The position numbers and the translations under genes were made by a program. From positions 248,001-312,000 of the forward strand of contig JAJUGU010000003.1 of assembly GCA_029265815.1 (NCBI GenBank): 64,000 nucleotides of DNA, read 5' to 3'. Shown here in pieces: positions 52,360 to 60,970 of this stretch. Positions within the stretch are counted from its first letter, which is position 1. The number at the start of each line of letters is the position of its first letter. Below the pieces are notes generated by a model. The model was given only the letters and a program-made list of their open reading frames with translations, did no database searches and was not told where the DNA came from. The DNA comes from Anaerolineaceae bacterium. Lineage in GTDB: Bacteria; Chloroflexota; Anaerolineae; Anaerolineales; Anaerolineaceae.

Positions 52360-53420
52360 GACGATTTTCCTGAAAATATTGTTTCGAGAGCATTGGTTTC
52401 AAGGCTGGTAATAAACCTGGCAAGCAAGCGTCCTGCTCTCATAATATCATTGATTGAAGCCATCTCAACCGGGGTGTGCATATAGCGGATGGGGATGCCA
52501 ATGACCATATTGGGAATTCCATCTGCTGTGATTTGCATGGCCATCGAATCCGTTCCTGAACTGCGGGGCATTGGCTCCATTGCATACGGCATATCGATCT
52601 CTTCGGCGATTTTTTTGAAAATACCGGTCAACGCAGGATGTACATTTGAACCAATACCGATGGTAATTCCTTTGCCCATTGGGAATGTCATGTGATTGTT
52701 TGAGCCAGGTCCTTTGGCGAAGGTTACATCCAGGGCGATGGCGATATCTGGGCGAATTTCATACGAAGATGTGGCTGCCCCACGCAGGGTTCCCTCTTCT
52801 TGCACAGTTGCGACTGCCCAAACATCCCATTGTAAGTTGTAATTCTTTAATTCCTCCAGGCAGACGGTTAATGCCGCAATCGATGCACGGTTATCAAGAC
52901 TGTGCCCGGCGATGTAATCGTCTTTAAACAAAATCGGAGGCTGCGCGAAGGAGATGACGTCGCCAATTTGCACGAACTTTTCAAGTTCCTTCTGATCGAA
53001 TCCGGTATCCACGAACAAACGTGAAAACCTGAGAGGTTCGTTCGTTAAATTAGATGGCATCAATCGATCCGGAATCATTTGTACGATCCCGGGAATTTCT
53101 CTTTTGCCATGAACGATCACAGCCTGACCCGGCAGAATACGGTCATCGACGCCGCCGACTGCTGTGATCAATAGAAAGCCATTCTCAATTTTTGTTACTA
53201 CAAGACCTACAGCATCCATGTGAGCGGCGATCATCAGGCTGGGCCTTTTTCCCTCCACTGCTGACCTTCTCAATGCGTGCAGGCTGCCAAGGCGACTGGA
53301 GGATATTTCATCTACTAGCGGGCGCCACTTTTCGGCGATGATCTTGCTGACCGGTCCTTCAGAACCTGAAAGCCCAGGAGCGGATAACAAGGAAAGCAGA
53401 AATGGTTCGATAACGGTCAT
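52356..53420 (-). CDS. M42 family metallo-aminopeptidase (3 of 3)
   Basis: 354 residues, M42 family: IAAHMDAVGLVVT, AGHSLDNRASIAALTV, ATVQEEGTLRGAATS (Glu pair), IALDVTFAKGPG, SSGTDSMAMQI and RYMHTPVEMASINDI. SSG in place of the more usual GGGTD segment is a small difference. It is the most upstream of the three genes on the minus strand; the upstream neighbour is a Thr-Pro-rich membrane protein 14 bases away. The operon order is membrane protein, three peptidases, sugar-binding lipoprotein, small membrane protein. Confidence 0.94.
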   Translation of the reverse strand: MTVIEPFLLSLLSAPGLSGSEGPVSKIIAEKWRPLVDEISSSRLGSLHALRRSAVEGKRPSLMIAAHMDAVGLVVTKIENGFLLITAVGGVDDRILPGQAVIVHGKREIPGIVQMIPDRLMPSNLTNEPLRFSRLFVDTGFDQKELEKFVQIGDVISFAQPPILFKDDYIAGHSLDNRASIAALTVCLEELKNYNLQWDVWAVATVQEEGTLRGAATSSYEIRPDIAIALDVTFAKGPGSNNHMTFPMGKGITIGIGSNVHPALTGIFKKIAEEIDMPYAMEPMPRSSGTDSMAMQITADGIPNMVIGIPIRYMHTPVEMASINDIMRAGRLLARFITSLETNALETIFSGKSS

Positions 53421-53434
53421 TTATGGCTCCAATT

Positions 53435-53836
53435 TTATGGCACTTGCGAATTTACCGGATTGACGGCTGGAGTATCGGTCACAACTACAGGAGGAGTATC
53501 GGTGATGATAGGTGTCTCTGTAGCAGTGAAGGTCATACTGGGTGTGGGCGAGGGTATGAAATATGTGGGTGTGATACTTGGGGTAACACTGATAGTGGGA
53601 GTGAGCGTTATGGTTGGCGTGTCAAATACTGCTGTGGGCTGGGGGAGGGTGGCGCTCATTACTGCGGTTGGTGACACATATTCTAAGGTAATCGTGGGTG
53701 TAGGGGTAACGTCGCCTCTTGCATTACTGCTGATCCAAAGAATAATTAATCCCAACAGATAACAGGGGATGGTAGAAAGGATCACAATGATCAAAGTAGA
53801 TCGTAAGCGTGTACGGCGGACTGGATCCTGTATCAT
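53435..53836 (-). CDS. Small membrane protein with Thr-Pro-rich tail
   Basis: 133 residues. A basic N-terminus and one membrane span (LIIVILSTIPCYLLGLIILW) are followed by about 90 residues rich in Thr, Pro, Ile and Val (TPTITLTPTISVTPSITPTY). No domain is visible in the tail. It is likely a surface-exposed stalk, perhaps glycosylated. It is close upstream of the M42 operon on the same strand. Confidence 0.6.
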   Translation of the reverse strand: MIQDPVRRTRLRSTLIIVILSTIPCYLLGLIILWISSNARGDVTPTPTITLEYVSPTAVMSATLPQPTAVFDTPTITLTPTISVTPSITPTYFIPSPTPSMTFTATETPIITDTPPVVVTDTPAVNPVNSQVP

Positions 53837-53910
53837 GAGGGTTTCCTAGGGTTCATGATATCACGTGCCTAAGAACTGGGCAAGCGGATGATTTTATCAC
53901 ATAGAAAAAA

Positions 53911-54789
53911 TTATTTTTTGAAATCCAGGTTTGAGATGGTTTTCACCAGTCGAATTTCCTGTTGTACGGTTACGAAAAGACTTTCAGCCTTCAAATCAGT
54001 GATTGTGTAACAGGGGGCATTCAGGTGATCAGCCAGGGCTTGCGCCAATCCCTGGTCAAACGCTGCATGTTCCATGTTGATTACCACACTATGAATTTTT
54101 TCCATACTGATTAATTCAGCAATATTGTACGCCTCTTCCTGAGGAGAACTATATCCCATAGATACATTTCCAGCACCATCAGTAAGAACAATCAGCAGTG
54201 GCATGACCTCCGGGTGGATGAGTTTTTCCTTGCGCAGCACCTCGTATGCCATCATTAATCCAGCACTCAACGGGGTTTTTCCACCAACCGGGATATCTGA
54301 TAAAGCAGCCTCGGCCAGCATAACAGAATTTGTGGGCGGTAAAACCAGGGTGGCCAGATTCTTCTGGAACACGATCAGACCCACACGATCACGCCTTTGA
54401 TAGGCATCGGTCAGCAGCGACATGATTGCACCTTTTGTTGCGGTCATCCGTTCAGCTACTGCCATCGACCAAGAGGCATCGACGAGAAAAAGGATTAGAT
54501 TTGCCGCCCGCCTGACCCGAACCTTTTTCATATAATCTGCCGGACGGATAGCAAAGGCGATTTTGTTGCGTTCCTTTATTTCTTCACGCTGAGATTGGAA
54601 AGGAGCTGCGGCACGCACCGTGGCGTCGAAAGCCAGATCGTTTGCCTTTCCATTTGCCGGACGCGATTGTATATACCGGCCGCGTTTACGTTCAGTGTGG
54701 GTAATGGAACGGCGGCCGGCATAAGATCGCATCATCTTGTCAAGCGGTGTGTCCAGTTTGCGGGGATTAAATTCCTCCCCATTGGGCAT
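53911..54789 (-). CDS. VWA-domain subunit of a chelatase-type complex (ChlD/CobT-like part)
   Basis: 292 residues from ATG 54789, carrying a von Willebrand A domain at about 100-280 with the MIDAS motif LFLVDASWSM, Thr in GGKTPLSAGL, and Asp in VLTDGAGN. A basic stretch before it (MRSYAGRRSITHTERKRGRY) is usual in Mg/Co-chelatase D subunits. The frame stays open upstream past ATG 54789 to about 54930 (LTPEETGENTPEQ...), and no ribosome binding site precedes 54789. The part is therefore probably translated as a -1 frameshift extension of the upstream AAA+ gene (see 54879-54909), giving a 696-residue fusion of typical ChlD length. Confidence 0.85.
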   Translation of the reverse strand: MPNGEEFNPRKLDTPLDKMMRSYAGRRSITHTERKRGRYIQSRPANGKANDLAFDATVRAAAPFQSQREEIKERNKIAFAIRPADYMKKVRVRRAANLILFLVDASWSMAVAERMTATKGAIMSLLTDAYQRRDRVGLIVFQKNLATLVLPPTNSVMLAEAALSDIPVGGKTPLSAGLMMAYEVLRKEKLIHPEVMPLLIVLTDGAGNVSMGYSSPQEEAYNIAELISMEKIHSVVINMEHAAFDQGLAQALADHLNAPCYTITDLKAESLFVTVQQEIRLVKTISNLDFKK

Positions 54790-54878
54790 CTTTTGTCCAC
54801 CTGCCCACCAGAAGGCGTCATTTTGATTGAATAAATCCTGCTGTGATGGCTTGGGTTGCCCCTGCTCCGGTGTGTTTT

Positions 54879-54909
54879 CGCCGGTTTCCTCCGGCGTTAA
54901 ACTTTTTTT
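54879..54909 (-). promoter_or_regulatory. Probable programmed -1 ribosomal frameshift site
   Basis: On the minus strand a slippery A AAA AAA G (A-run 54909-54903) is followed by a 6-base spacer containing the zero-frame TAA and then a perfect GC hairpin, CGCCGG (54896-54891) and CCGGCG (54884-54879) with a 6-base loop. Slipping back one base after CCA AAA AAA continues into AGT TTA ACG and the VWA frame. All three elements of a -1 frameshift cassette are present. Confidence 0.7.
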
Positions 54910-56000
54910 GGGGAAGAGCTCTCCTCATCACCCAGTTCAGAGAGTGACTCCTGTTTTGTACCGCTTGAAGTCCCTCCCTGGAGTTGTTCAATTCGTTCCT
55001 GGAGTTCTTCCATTCCCATTTCTTCTCGTTGGAACGGACCGCTCTTTAAGCGGTGTGGAAGAGCAAGCTCTGCAGCAAGAGCGATGTCACGATCATTGAT
55101 CTCAGTACGACCGTCAAAAGCAGCCTGGGCACGCGCGGTTTTTAGGATCACGAGATCAGAGCGATGACCATCAACATTTAATGAAGCAGTCAGCGCAGCA
55201 ATTGACAACAGGTTTTGTCTGTTGTAGCTCACACTATCTACCAGCATTCGTGCCTTTTCGATCTGCTGTGAAAGTTCTTTCTCTTTGGGCATCCATTCTT
55301 CGCGGAAACGGACGGAATCAGCCTCGAAGGCGATATTCCGTTCCATAATCTCCACTCTTTCACGCGCATCACGAATGCCGCGGATTTCTACAGAGAGCGC
55401 AAAGCGGTCCAGCAGCTGTGGGCGCAGGTCACCTTCCTCGGGGTTCATCGTTCCCACAAGAATGAAACGTGCGGGGTGTGTAAAGGAGATACCTTCGCGT
55501 TCAACGATATTCACACCCATTGCTGCTGCATCCAATAGCACGTCAACAACATGGTCATCCAACAGGTTGACTTCATCAATGTAAAGCAAACCTCGATTAG
55601 CGGCAGCTAATACTCCGGGTTCAAAACTACGCACGCCTTTTTGGATTGCCTTTTCGATATCGAGGGTTCCTACAACACGATCTTCAGTGGCAGAAACTGG
55701 CAGGTTAACGAAAGGTGTCGGCCTGTTAATTGATTCAAGCTTTTCGCTTCGTTCTGCGCGTTCACGGCATTCGGTACACCAGGTGGTAGGCCTGTCAGGA
55801 TCGCAGCCGAAGCGGCATTCGTTCACAACCTTTACATTTGGCAGAAGGGCAGCCAGGGCTCTCGCAGCTGTGGATTTAGCTGTTCCGCGTTCTCCACGAA
55901 TTAAAACACCTCCAATACGCGGATCAACTGCGTTTAATACAAGTGCACGGCGCATCCTTTCTTGACCAACAATAGCAGTGAATGGATAGATAGCTGGCAT
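54897..56000 (-). CDS. AAA+ ATPase subunit of a Mg/Co-chelatase-type complex (ChlI/BchI-like)
   Basis: About 367 residues of the ChlI/BchI family: Walker A GERGTAKSTAARALA (about residues 31-45), a Cys-rich loop (CRFGCDP; CTECRE), Walker B LLYIDEVNLLDDHVVDVLLD, and the sensor stretch VGTMNPEEGDLRPQLLDRFAL. ATG 56000 follows AAGGAA by about 10 bases; TTG 56021 is also in frame. In the zero frame the protein ends SSSPKKV; in the -1 frame it continues into the VWA domain. One gene thus may yield both an I-type and a D-type subunit. The metal target is not evident: no cobN, chlH or other cobalamin/chlorophyll genes lie nearby. Confidence 0.9.
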   Translation of the reverse strand: MPAIYPFTAIVGQERMRRALVLNAVDPRIGGVLIRGERGTAKSTAARALAALLPNVKVVNECRFGCDPDRPTTWCTECRERAERSEKLESINRPTPFVNLPVSATEDRVVGTLDIEKAIQKGVRSFEPGVLAAANRGLLYIDEVNLLDDHVVDVLLDAAAMGVNIVEREGISFTHPARFILVGTMNPEEGDLRPQLLDRFALSVEIRGIRDARERVEIMERNIAFEADSVRFREEWMPKEKELSQQIEKARMLVDSVSYNRQNLLSIAALTASLNVDGHRSDLVILKTARAQAAFDGRTEINDRDIALAAELALPHRLKSGPFQREEMGMEELQERIEQLQGGTSSGTKQESLSELGDEESSSPKKV

Positions 56001-56188
56001 AAGGGTATAGTTCCTTATCAAATTAATTTAATCAATTGTGGACTAAGTGTACCATAATACTATTTCTTACTCTTTCTTCTCTGGTTATTTATCATACTAC
56101 GGATATTTCCGTTAATAAACTATCTCCCCGCTTGATTTATCTCAAAGCAGGGAGAGTAAGGCTATCCTATACGATTGGTATTTCTGAG

Positions 56189-56542
56189 TTACATCGTACT
56201 AGGAAAAAGGCTGGTAAATTCCAAAAAATTGCTGGTGGCTGGCACCATGAGCACGATCACTGTAATGAAAATGATAATGGCCAGAACGGTTAATCCGATC
56301 ATTGTGTAGCCAAGAATCAATCCAGCCAAAGCCATTCCATCTCCGCCCAAGAGGCCGCCGCTTTCTCGGATTTCTTTTTTCGCCAGATGACCGGTAATTA
56401 CTGCGACGATGGAACCGATGAATGGAAAGATCGTCCACCCAACGATGCCGGTTACAAGACTGATAATCGCCAGTGTGCTGTCGCGCTTGGCAGGTGGAAT
56501 CTGAGGATATCCAGCCGGTTCAGAAGATACAGGTGTAGTCAT
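56189..56542 (-). CDS. DUF4190-type small membrane protein (1 of 3)
   Basis: 117 residues. A Pro/Ser-rich N-terminus of about 25 residues precedes two membrane spans (LAIISLVTGIVGWTIFPFIG and AGLILGYTMIGLTVLAIIIF). The family hallmark AVITGHLAKKEIRESGG lies between them. DUF4190 proteins are common in high-GC Gram-positives and Chloroflexota; the function is unknown. It is one of three paralogues in a row on the minus strand, each with its own ribosome binding site. Confidence 0.82.
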   Translation of the reverse strand: MTTPVSSEPAGYPQIPPAKRDSTLAIISLVTGIVGWTIFPFIGSIVAVITGHLAKKEIRESGGLLGGDGMALAGLILGYTMIGLTVLAIIIFITVIVLMVPATSNFLEFTSLFPSTM

Positions 56543-56663
56543 TTTTATTCTCCTATCAATTCCCTATGTCAATTACTTAATTGATATACGACAGGGTTGG
56601 TGAAAAGTAGCAAATCAATCACTGCCACACATTGTGATAGGAAATGACCTGGCGATATTTTGA

Positions 56664-57002
56664 TTAATTGATGTTCAAATTTTGTATGATTCCCGGAACG
56701 AAAGCAAGAGCAACGATGATTGCAATAAGGATCAGTACAATGAAACCCAGTTGGGTATAGCCAAGAATTAATCCAGCAGTGGCCATACCCTTTCCGGTGA
56801 GCATGCCGCGGCTTTCACGTATCTCATTGAAGGCCAGATGTCCGGTAATAATAGCTGCCAATGCACCAAAAATGGGAATCAAGAACCAGCTTAAGATGCC
56901 AGTGATCAGGCTGGCAACGGCCAGGCTGCTCTCTTTGGGCTGCGTTTCAGAAAGCGATGCGCGTAGATCTTGAGAGAAATTCGGTGGAGTTGGAATTGAC
57001 AT
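56664..57002 (-). CDS. DUF4190-type small membrane protein (2 of 3)
   Basis: 112 residues, clearly related to the neighbour at 56189-56542: LAVASLITGILSWFLIPIFG, AIITGHLAFNEIRESRGML and ATAGLILGYTQLGFIVLILI. GGAGG lies just upstream of the ATG. The intergenic gap to the next copy is about 120 bases without a visible gene. Confidence 0.82.
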   Translation of the reverse strand: MSIPTPPNFSQDLRASLSETQPKESSLAVASLITGILSWFLIPIFGALAAIITGHLAFNEIRESRGMLTGKGMATAGLILGYTQLGFIVLILIAIIVALAFVPGIIQNLNIN

Positions 57003-57059
57003 TTTTCCTCCTATAATCCATTGAAAATCGATCTATCTAGACTAAACAGAGCCTTATGG

Positions 57060-57434
57060 TTAAGCTCCAAAAAGGTTTCCAAGCGCTTTGATCAAACCTC
57101 CGAGGCCAAGAAATGCAAGGATCAACGCCAGGATTCCAAGGATGAGGAAGAGATAGCCAAGAAACAAGCCGATGTTTGCCAGTTTCTTTCCGCGCATAAT
57201 GCCAGTGGCGTTGCGGATTTGTTTCTTTGCTTTATGACCAGTGAAAACAGCCAGCATTGCGAATACCGGTGACAGGATCATTGCCACCACAAAGCCGATA
57301 TCGATGAGAGAATGGAAAAATAGCATCAAATAAGTGATGATGCCGCTGATGAAACTGATGATTGCTGAAATGGAAAGGGTAGCTTTTGGTTTGGGTTCTT
57401 CTTCCAAGAGACTCGAGCGAAGATCTTCTGTCAT
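57060..57434 (-). CDS. DUF4190-type small membrane protein (3 of 3)
   Basis: 124 residues, the most divergent of the three. LSISAIISFISGIITYLMLF and VVAMILSPVFAMLAVF are hydrophobic, with VFTGHKAKKQIRNATGIMRG as the DUF4190-type motif and LFLGYLFLILGILALI as a final span. A GGAGGA ribosome binding site precedes the ATG. Separate start signals suggest that the three genes share a transcript but are translated independently. Confidence 0.75.
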   Translation of the reverse strand: MTEDLRSSLLEEEPKPKATLSISAIISFISGIITYLMLFFHSLIDIGFVVAMILSPVFAMLAVFTGHKAKKQIRNATGIMRGKKLANIGLFLGYLFLILGILALILAFLGLGGLIKALGNLFGA

Positions 57435-57622
57435 ATTTTCCTCCTAAGCTTTTTTTCATTATAACCATTAAATATTAGATAAATATCATTTAACCTTGTC
57501 TGAATTACCTGATGAATAACAGGTAGAAGGAGGTTTAAAATCCACTATGCCAATAAGTAATCGATAGTAGAATTATGGATGGGACAAATTACTACAAGAG
57601 GATCAACAGAAAGGAGCAGTAT

Positions 57623-58024
57623 ATGGCAGAAAAGAAAGTCAGAGTCTTGATCGCGAAACCCGGGCTGGATGGTCATGACCGTGGTGCAAAAGTTGTGGCA
57701 CGAGCTTTACGGGATGCTGGTATGGAAGTGATCTACACTGGATTACGGCAGTCGCCCGAGATGATTGCTGAAGCTGCCCTGCAGGAAGATGTTGATGTCA
57801 TTGGGCTATCGATCCTCTCTGGCGCACACCTTGTTTTAGTTCCAAAAGTGATTGAACTGGTACGGGCAAATGGGCAAAATGATGTGCAAGTTTTTGTAGG
57901 CGGAATCATTCCTGATGAAGATGTTGAAGCTTTGCTTAAAGCAGGCGTTTCTGCTGTGTATGGTCCTGGAACATCAACCAGTACGATTGCTCAGGATATT
58001 CTCGCGAAAGTATCTGTGGATTGA
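57623..58024 (+). CDS. Methylmalonyl-CoA mutase B12-binding subunit
   Basis: 133 residues that form a stand-alone cobalamin-binding domain of the methylmalonyl-CoA mutase type. The B12 ligand motif is [18 protein letters not shown] (DxHxxG), followed by [19 protein letters not shown] and [22 protein letters not shown] 57623 has AAAGGAG 8 bases upstream; the frame is open earlier. The large catalytic subunit is not in the window; it must be encoded elsewhere. MeaB follows 14 bases downstream, supporting the assignment. Confidence 0.93.
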   Translation: MAEKKVRVLIAKPGLDGHDRGAKVVARALRDAGMEVIYTGLRQSPEMIAEAALQEDVDVIGLSILSGAHLVLVPKVIELVRANGQNDVQVFVGGIIPDEDVEALLKAGVSAVYGPGTSTSTIAQDILAKVSVD

Positions 58025-58038
58025 GTTTGAGGAAGTAA

Positions 58039-59034
58039 ATGATCGATTATGATTTAGTTGCCCAGGGAAACCAGCTGGCATTATCTCGACTTCTCACTGA
58101 AGTGGAAAATGGGACTCAATCAGGCCGGAAAGCACTGGACGACTTTTTCATTAAATCAGGCCGTGCGCATCTGGTTGGAATAACCGGTGCGCCGGGAACA
58201 GGAAAATCTTCACTGGTGAGCTGCCTCACACGGGTCTTTCGGCAGCAGTATTCCATGTCGGTGGCGATCGTAGCCATCGACCCATCCAGTCCCTTTACCG
58301 GGGGCGCAATCCTTGGTGATCGGGTGCGAATGCGCGATCTGGCTGGCGATCCGGGAATTTTCATCCGTTCGATGGCTTCGCGTGGAGCGCTTGGCGGCCT
58401 CGCCAATGCCACTGCAGGAGTGGTGCAGATACTGGATGCAGCAGGCTTTGATGTGATCATGATCGAAACGGTGGGCGCGGGACAAAACGAAGTTGATATT
58501 GCCAGGCTGGCGCACACCACCATCGTGGTTGATTCGCCGGGCATGGGAGATGATATTCAGGCCATTAAGGCTGGAATATTAGAAATTGCAGACATTCTGG
58601 TGATCAACAAAGCGGATCGACCCGGAGTAGAAAATACTGAACGAGCGCTGCGCGCTAATCTTGACCTGGGGCACACTGTGATGATGAATCACAATGCCGG
58701 ACATGCGACGGTAATATCGGAAATCGAATCGCAACGAAAGGATTGGATTCCACCCGTATTGCGCACGATTGCGACTCAAAACAGCGGGATTACTGAAGTT
58801 GTCTCTTCAATTCTTGACCATAGAAGATTTCTTGAAGAATCAGGGCTTTGGGCGGTGCGTGATCAGGAACGACTACGCACTGAAGTGGAACACCAACTTC
58901 GCGAAGAATTGGTCGAAAGGTGGCGCAAGACCGTTCCAGCCGAAAAGTACGAAGAGGTCCTGAAAAAAGTGTATGCAAGGAAGCTTTCACCGGGAACAGC
59001 GATTCTCACATTAATGGGCGATTACTCTTTATAA
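58039..59034 (+). CDS. meaB: Methylmalonyl-CoA mutase-associated GTPase MeaB
   Basis: 331 residues of the MeaB/ArgK G3E-type GTPase family, a chaperone that protects and reloads B12 in methylmalonyl-CoA mutase. Walker A is GAPGTGKSSL (about 50-59), VAIDPSSPFTGGAILGDRVRM is the switch region, ETVGAGQNEVDIA contains the G3 Glu/Gly, and NKAD is the G4 motif. The length and C-terminal dimerisation arm are normal. It is co-transcribed with the B12-binding subunit gene. Together they point to use of the propionate or succinyl-CoA/methylmalonyl-CoA route. Confidence 0.96.
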   Translation: MIDYDLVAQGNQLALSRLLTEVENGTQSGRKALDDFFIKSGRAHLVGITGAPGTGKSSLVSCLTRVFRQQYSMSVAIVAIDPSSPFTGGAILGDRVRMRDLAGDPGIFIRSMASRGALGGLANATAGVVQILDAAGFDVIMIETVGAGQNEVDIARLAHTTIVVDSPGMGDDIQAIKAGILEIADILVINKADRPGVENTERALRANLDLGHTVMMNHNAGHATVISEIESQRKDWIPPVLRTIATQNSGITEVVSSILDHRRFLEESGLWAVRDQERLRTEVEHQLREELVERWRKTVPAEKYEEVLKKVYARKLSPGTAILTLMGDYSL

Positions 59035-59075
59035 TTAGGGTGATCATCTAATATCAGTAAAAGAGGCATTATATT

Positions 59076-60395
59076 ATGGAAAGAACGTTGATTAAAGACC
59101 TGCGCAGCAAGATCGACCAGACTGTGAAAATATCAGGATGGCTGCAAACCCTGAGAGATCAAAAAAAGATCCAGTTCTTAATCCTTCGCGATACGACCGG
59201 CCTGGTGCAGGTTGCGCATTGGAAACCGAATGATGAATCGCTGGCTGAAAAAATCTCAACCCTGGGTGCAGAATCTGCGGTGTCCGTAATTGGCAAGGTG
59301 ATTGATAACCCGGTGGTGAAACTAAACCAGCTTGAAATTCAATTGGAATCTCTGGTTGTGGAAAACGCTGCTGAAAGCCCGCTGCCGTTCGATCCATTCG
59401 CAGAAACGCTTCCCACGCTCGATTATCGTCAAGATTGGCGCTATATGGATCTACGCCGGCCAGTGAATTATGCGCTGTTTCAGATCGAAACCACAGTTGA
59501 AATGGCCATGCGCGAATATTGGACGAAAAATAATTTTATTGAGATTCATTCTCCCAAACTTACCGGCAGCCCAAGCGAAAGCGGTGCGGAACTGTTTTCC
59601 TTGGATTATTTTGAACAAAAAGCTTACCTGGCTCAATCTCCTCAGTTCTATAAACAGATGGCTATGGCGGCCGGGTTCGAACGGATCTTTGAGATTGGGC
59701 CAGTTTTTAGGGCAGATCCCTCCTTTACTTCAAGGCATATGACAGAATTTACTGGCGTCGATATGGAGATCTCTTGGATTGATTCACACGATGACGTGAT
59801 GAAGGTGGAAGAAAACTGGCTCCAGTACATTTATTCACGGGTAAAAGAAGTTCATGGAGAACAGATCAAGGAACATTTTGGTTTTGAGCTGACGGTTCCC
59901 ACCGTTCCCTTCCCACGCATTCCCATGCGGGAAGCAGTAGAAATCTTAAAATCCCGCGGCTATACTTTGCCGGCTGACAAGAAGGGTGATATCGACCCGG
60001 GTGGTGAGCGCGAGATTGCGGCTTATGTTAAAGAAAAATTCAATCACGATTTCGTATTTTTGACCGATTGGCCGGTTTCCGTGCGTCCCTTCTATCACAT
60101 GCGCCTTGAGAATGACCCCACCTTGACCCGCAGCTTTGATTTAATCGCCAACGGGCTTGAAATCACAACCGGAGCTCAACGTGAACATCGGCCTGATATA
60201 TTAGCGAAGCAGGCGATAGAGAAAGGTCTTGGTTTGGGACCAATCCAGTATTATCTGGATTTCTTCCGCTACGGGTGTCCTCCGCATGGTGGGTTTGGTC
60301 TGGGCCTTTCTCGTTTGATGATGGTCATGTTGAACCTGAGCAATATCCGCGAGGCTGTTTACCTCTTTAGAGGCCCAACACGGTTAACCCCATAA
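59076..60395 (+). CDS. aspS: Aspartyl-tRNA synthetase, archaeal-type (probably nondiscriminating)
   Basis: 439 residues of the class IIb synthetases, close to the archaeal/eukaryotic AspRS form, as it lacks the large GAD insertion of bacterial AspRS (about 590 residues). The anticodon-binding OB fold lies at 1-105 (VKISGWLQTLRDQKKIQFLI). Motif 2 is FEIGPVFRADPS with RHMTEFTGVDMEI; motif 3 is GGFGLGLSRLMMVML. Specific AsnRS is an alternative in this family, but AQSPQFYKQMAMAAGFERIF and the GGEREIAAYV region favour AspRS. Such enzymes often also charge tRNA-Asn with Asp for amidation by GatCAB, which is not in the window. Confidence 0.85.
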   Translation: MERTLIKDLRSKIDQTVKISGWLQTLRDQKKIQFLILRDTTGLVQVAHWKPNDESLAEKISTLGAESAVSVIGKVIDNPVVKLNQLEIQLESLVVENAAESPLPFDPFAETLPTLDYRQDWRYMDLRRPVNYALFQIETTVEMAMREYWTKNNFIEIHSPKLTGSPSESGAELFSLDYFEQKAYLAQSPQFYKQMAMAAGFERIFEIGPVFRADPSFTSRHMTEFTGVDMEISWIDSHDDVMKVEENWLQYIYSRVKEVHGEQIKEHFGFELTVPTVPFPRIPMREAVEILKSRGYTLPADKKGDIDPGGEREIAAYVKEKFNHDFVFLTDWPVSVRPFYHMRLENDPTLTRSFDLIANGLEITTGAQREHRPDILAKQAIEKGLGLGPIQYYLDFFRYGCPPHGGFGLGLSRLMMVMLNLSNIREAVYLFRGPTRLTP

Positions 60396-60416
60396 GGGTA
60401 ATAAAGGAAATTTAAA

Positions 60417-60956
60417 ATGATTTTAGGCGAGAATATCAGGTTGAGAGCCATCGAGAGGGAGGACATCCCGCGGTTTTTACGCTGGATGAATGATCCTGAG
60501 GTGATCCAATTCCTCTTGATGAACTCGCCGCTTTCCAGTGCAATGGAGGAACAATGGTTTGAGCGCCAGCTTTCAACTCCGCCACACCTTGGACAAATTC
60601 TTGCCATCGAGGTTCTGGAAAACAACGAGTGGATCCATATTGGAAATGCCGGCCTGCATGATGTCGAACCGGTTGATTTGAATGCCGAGTTTGGAATTGT
60701 CATAGGCGAAAAGGCTTACTGGAACAAAGGATATGGGAAGAAAGCTACTCGGTTAATGCTGCAGCACGGCTTTGGCGACCTCAATTTACACCGAATCTAT
60801 CTATATGTGTTCGTGAATAATCAACGTGCAATGAAAGCTTACGAAGGCGTTGGTTTTACAAAAGAAGGCGTCTTGAGAGATGCCGTTTATAAGAACGGCC
60901 GTTATCTGGATGTGGTTTTAATGAGCATCCTTCGCTCTGAATGGAAGGAAAATTAA
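60417..60956 (+). CDS. GNAT family N-acetyltransferase, RimJ/RimL type
   Basis: 179 residues. Opening ILGENIRLRAIEREDIPRFL with RWMNDPEV is typical of the RimJ/RimL/SpeG-like group. The acetyl-CoA loop is WNKGYGKKATRLML, and FVNNQRAMKAYEGVGFTKEG forms the C-terminal hallmark. Acceptor unknown. It begins 21 bases after the AspRS gene and ends 14 bases before prs. Confidence 0.92.
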   Translation: MILGENIRLRAIEREDIPRFLRWMNDPEVIQFLLMNSPLSSAMEEQWFERQLSTPPHLGQILAIEVLENNEWIHIGNAGLHDVEPVDLNAEFGIVIGEKAYWNKGYGKKATRLMLQHGFGDLNLHRIYLYVFVNNQRAMKAYEGVGFTKEGVLRDAVYKNGRYLDVVLMSILRSEWKEN

Positions 60957-60970
60957 TAAAGAGAGGTACT

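Noticed and set aside
53460-53762. Plus-strand Val-Gly-rich open frame of 100 codons
   Set aside because: Antisense shadow of the Thr-Pro tail of the membrane protein at 53435-53836.
57527-57567. AAGGAGG followed by a six-codon ORF (ATG 57547 to TAG) upstream of the B12 subunit gene
   Set aside because: Spacing of 13 bases is long, the ORF is tiny, and no attenuator hairpin links it to the downstream gene. Could be a leader peptide but not supported.
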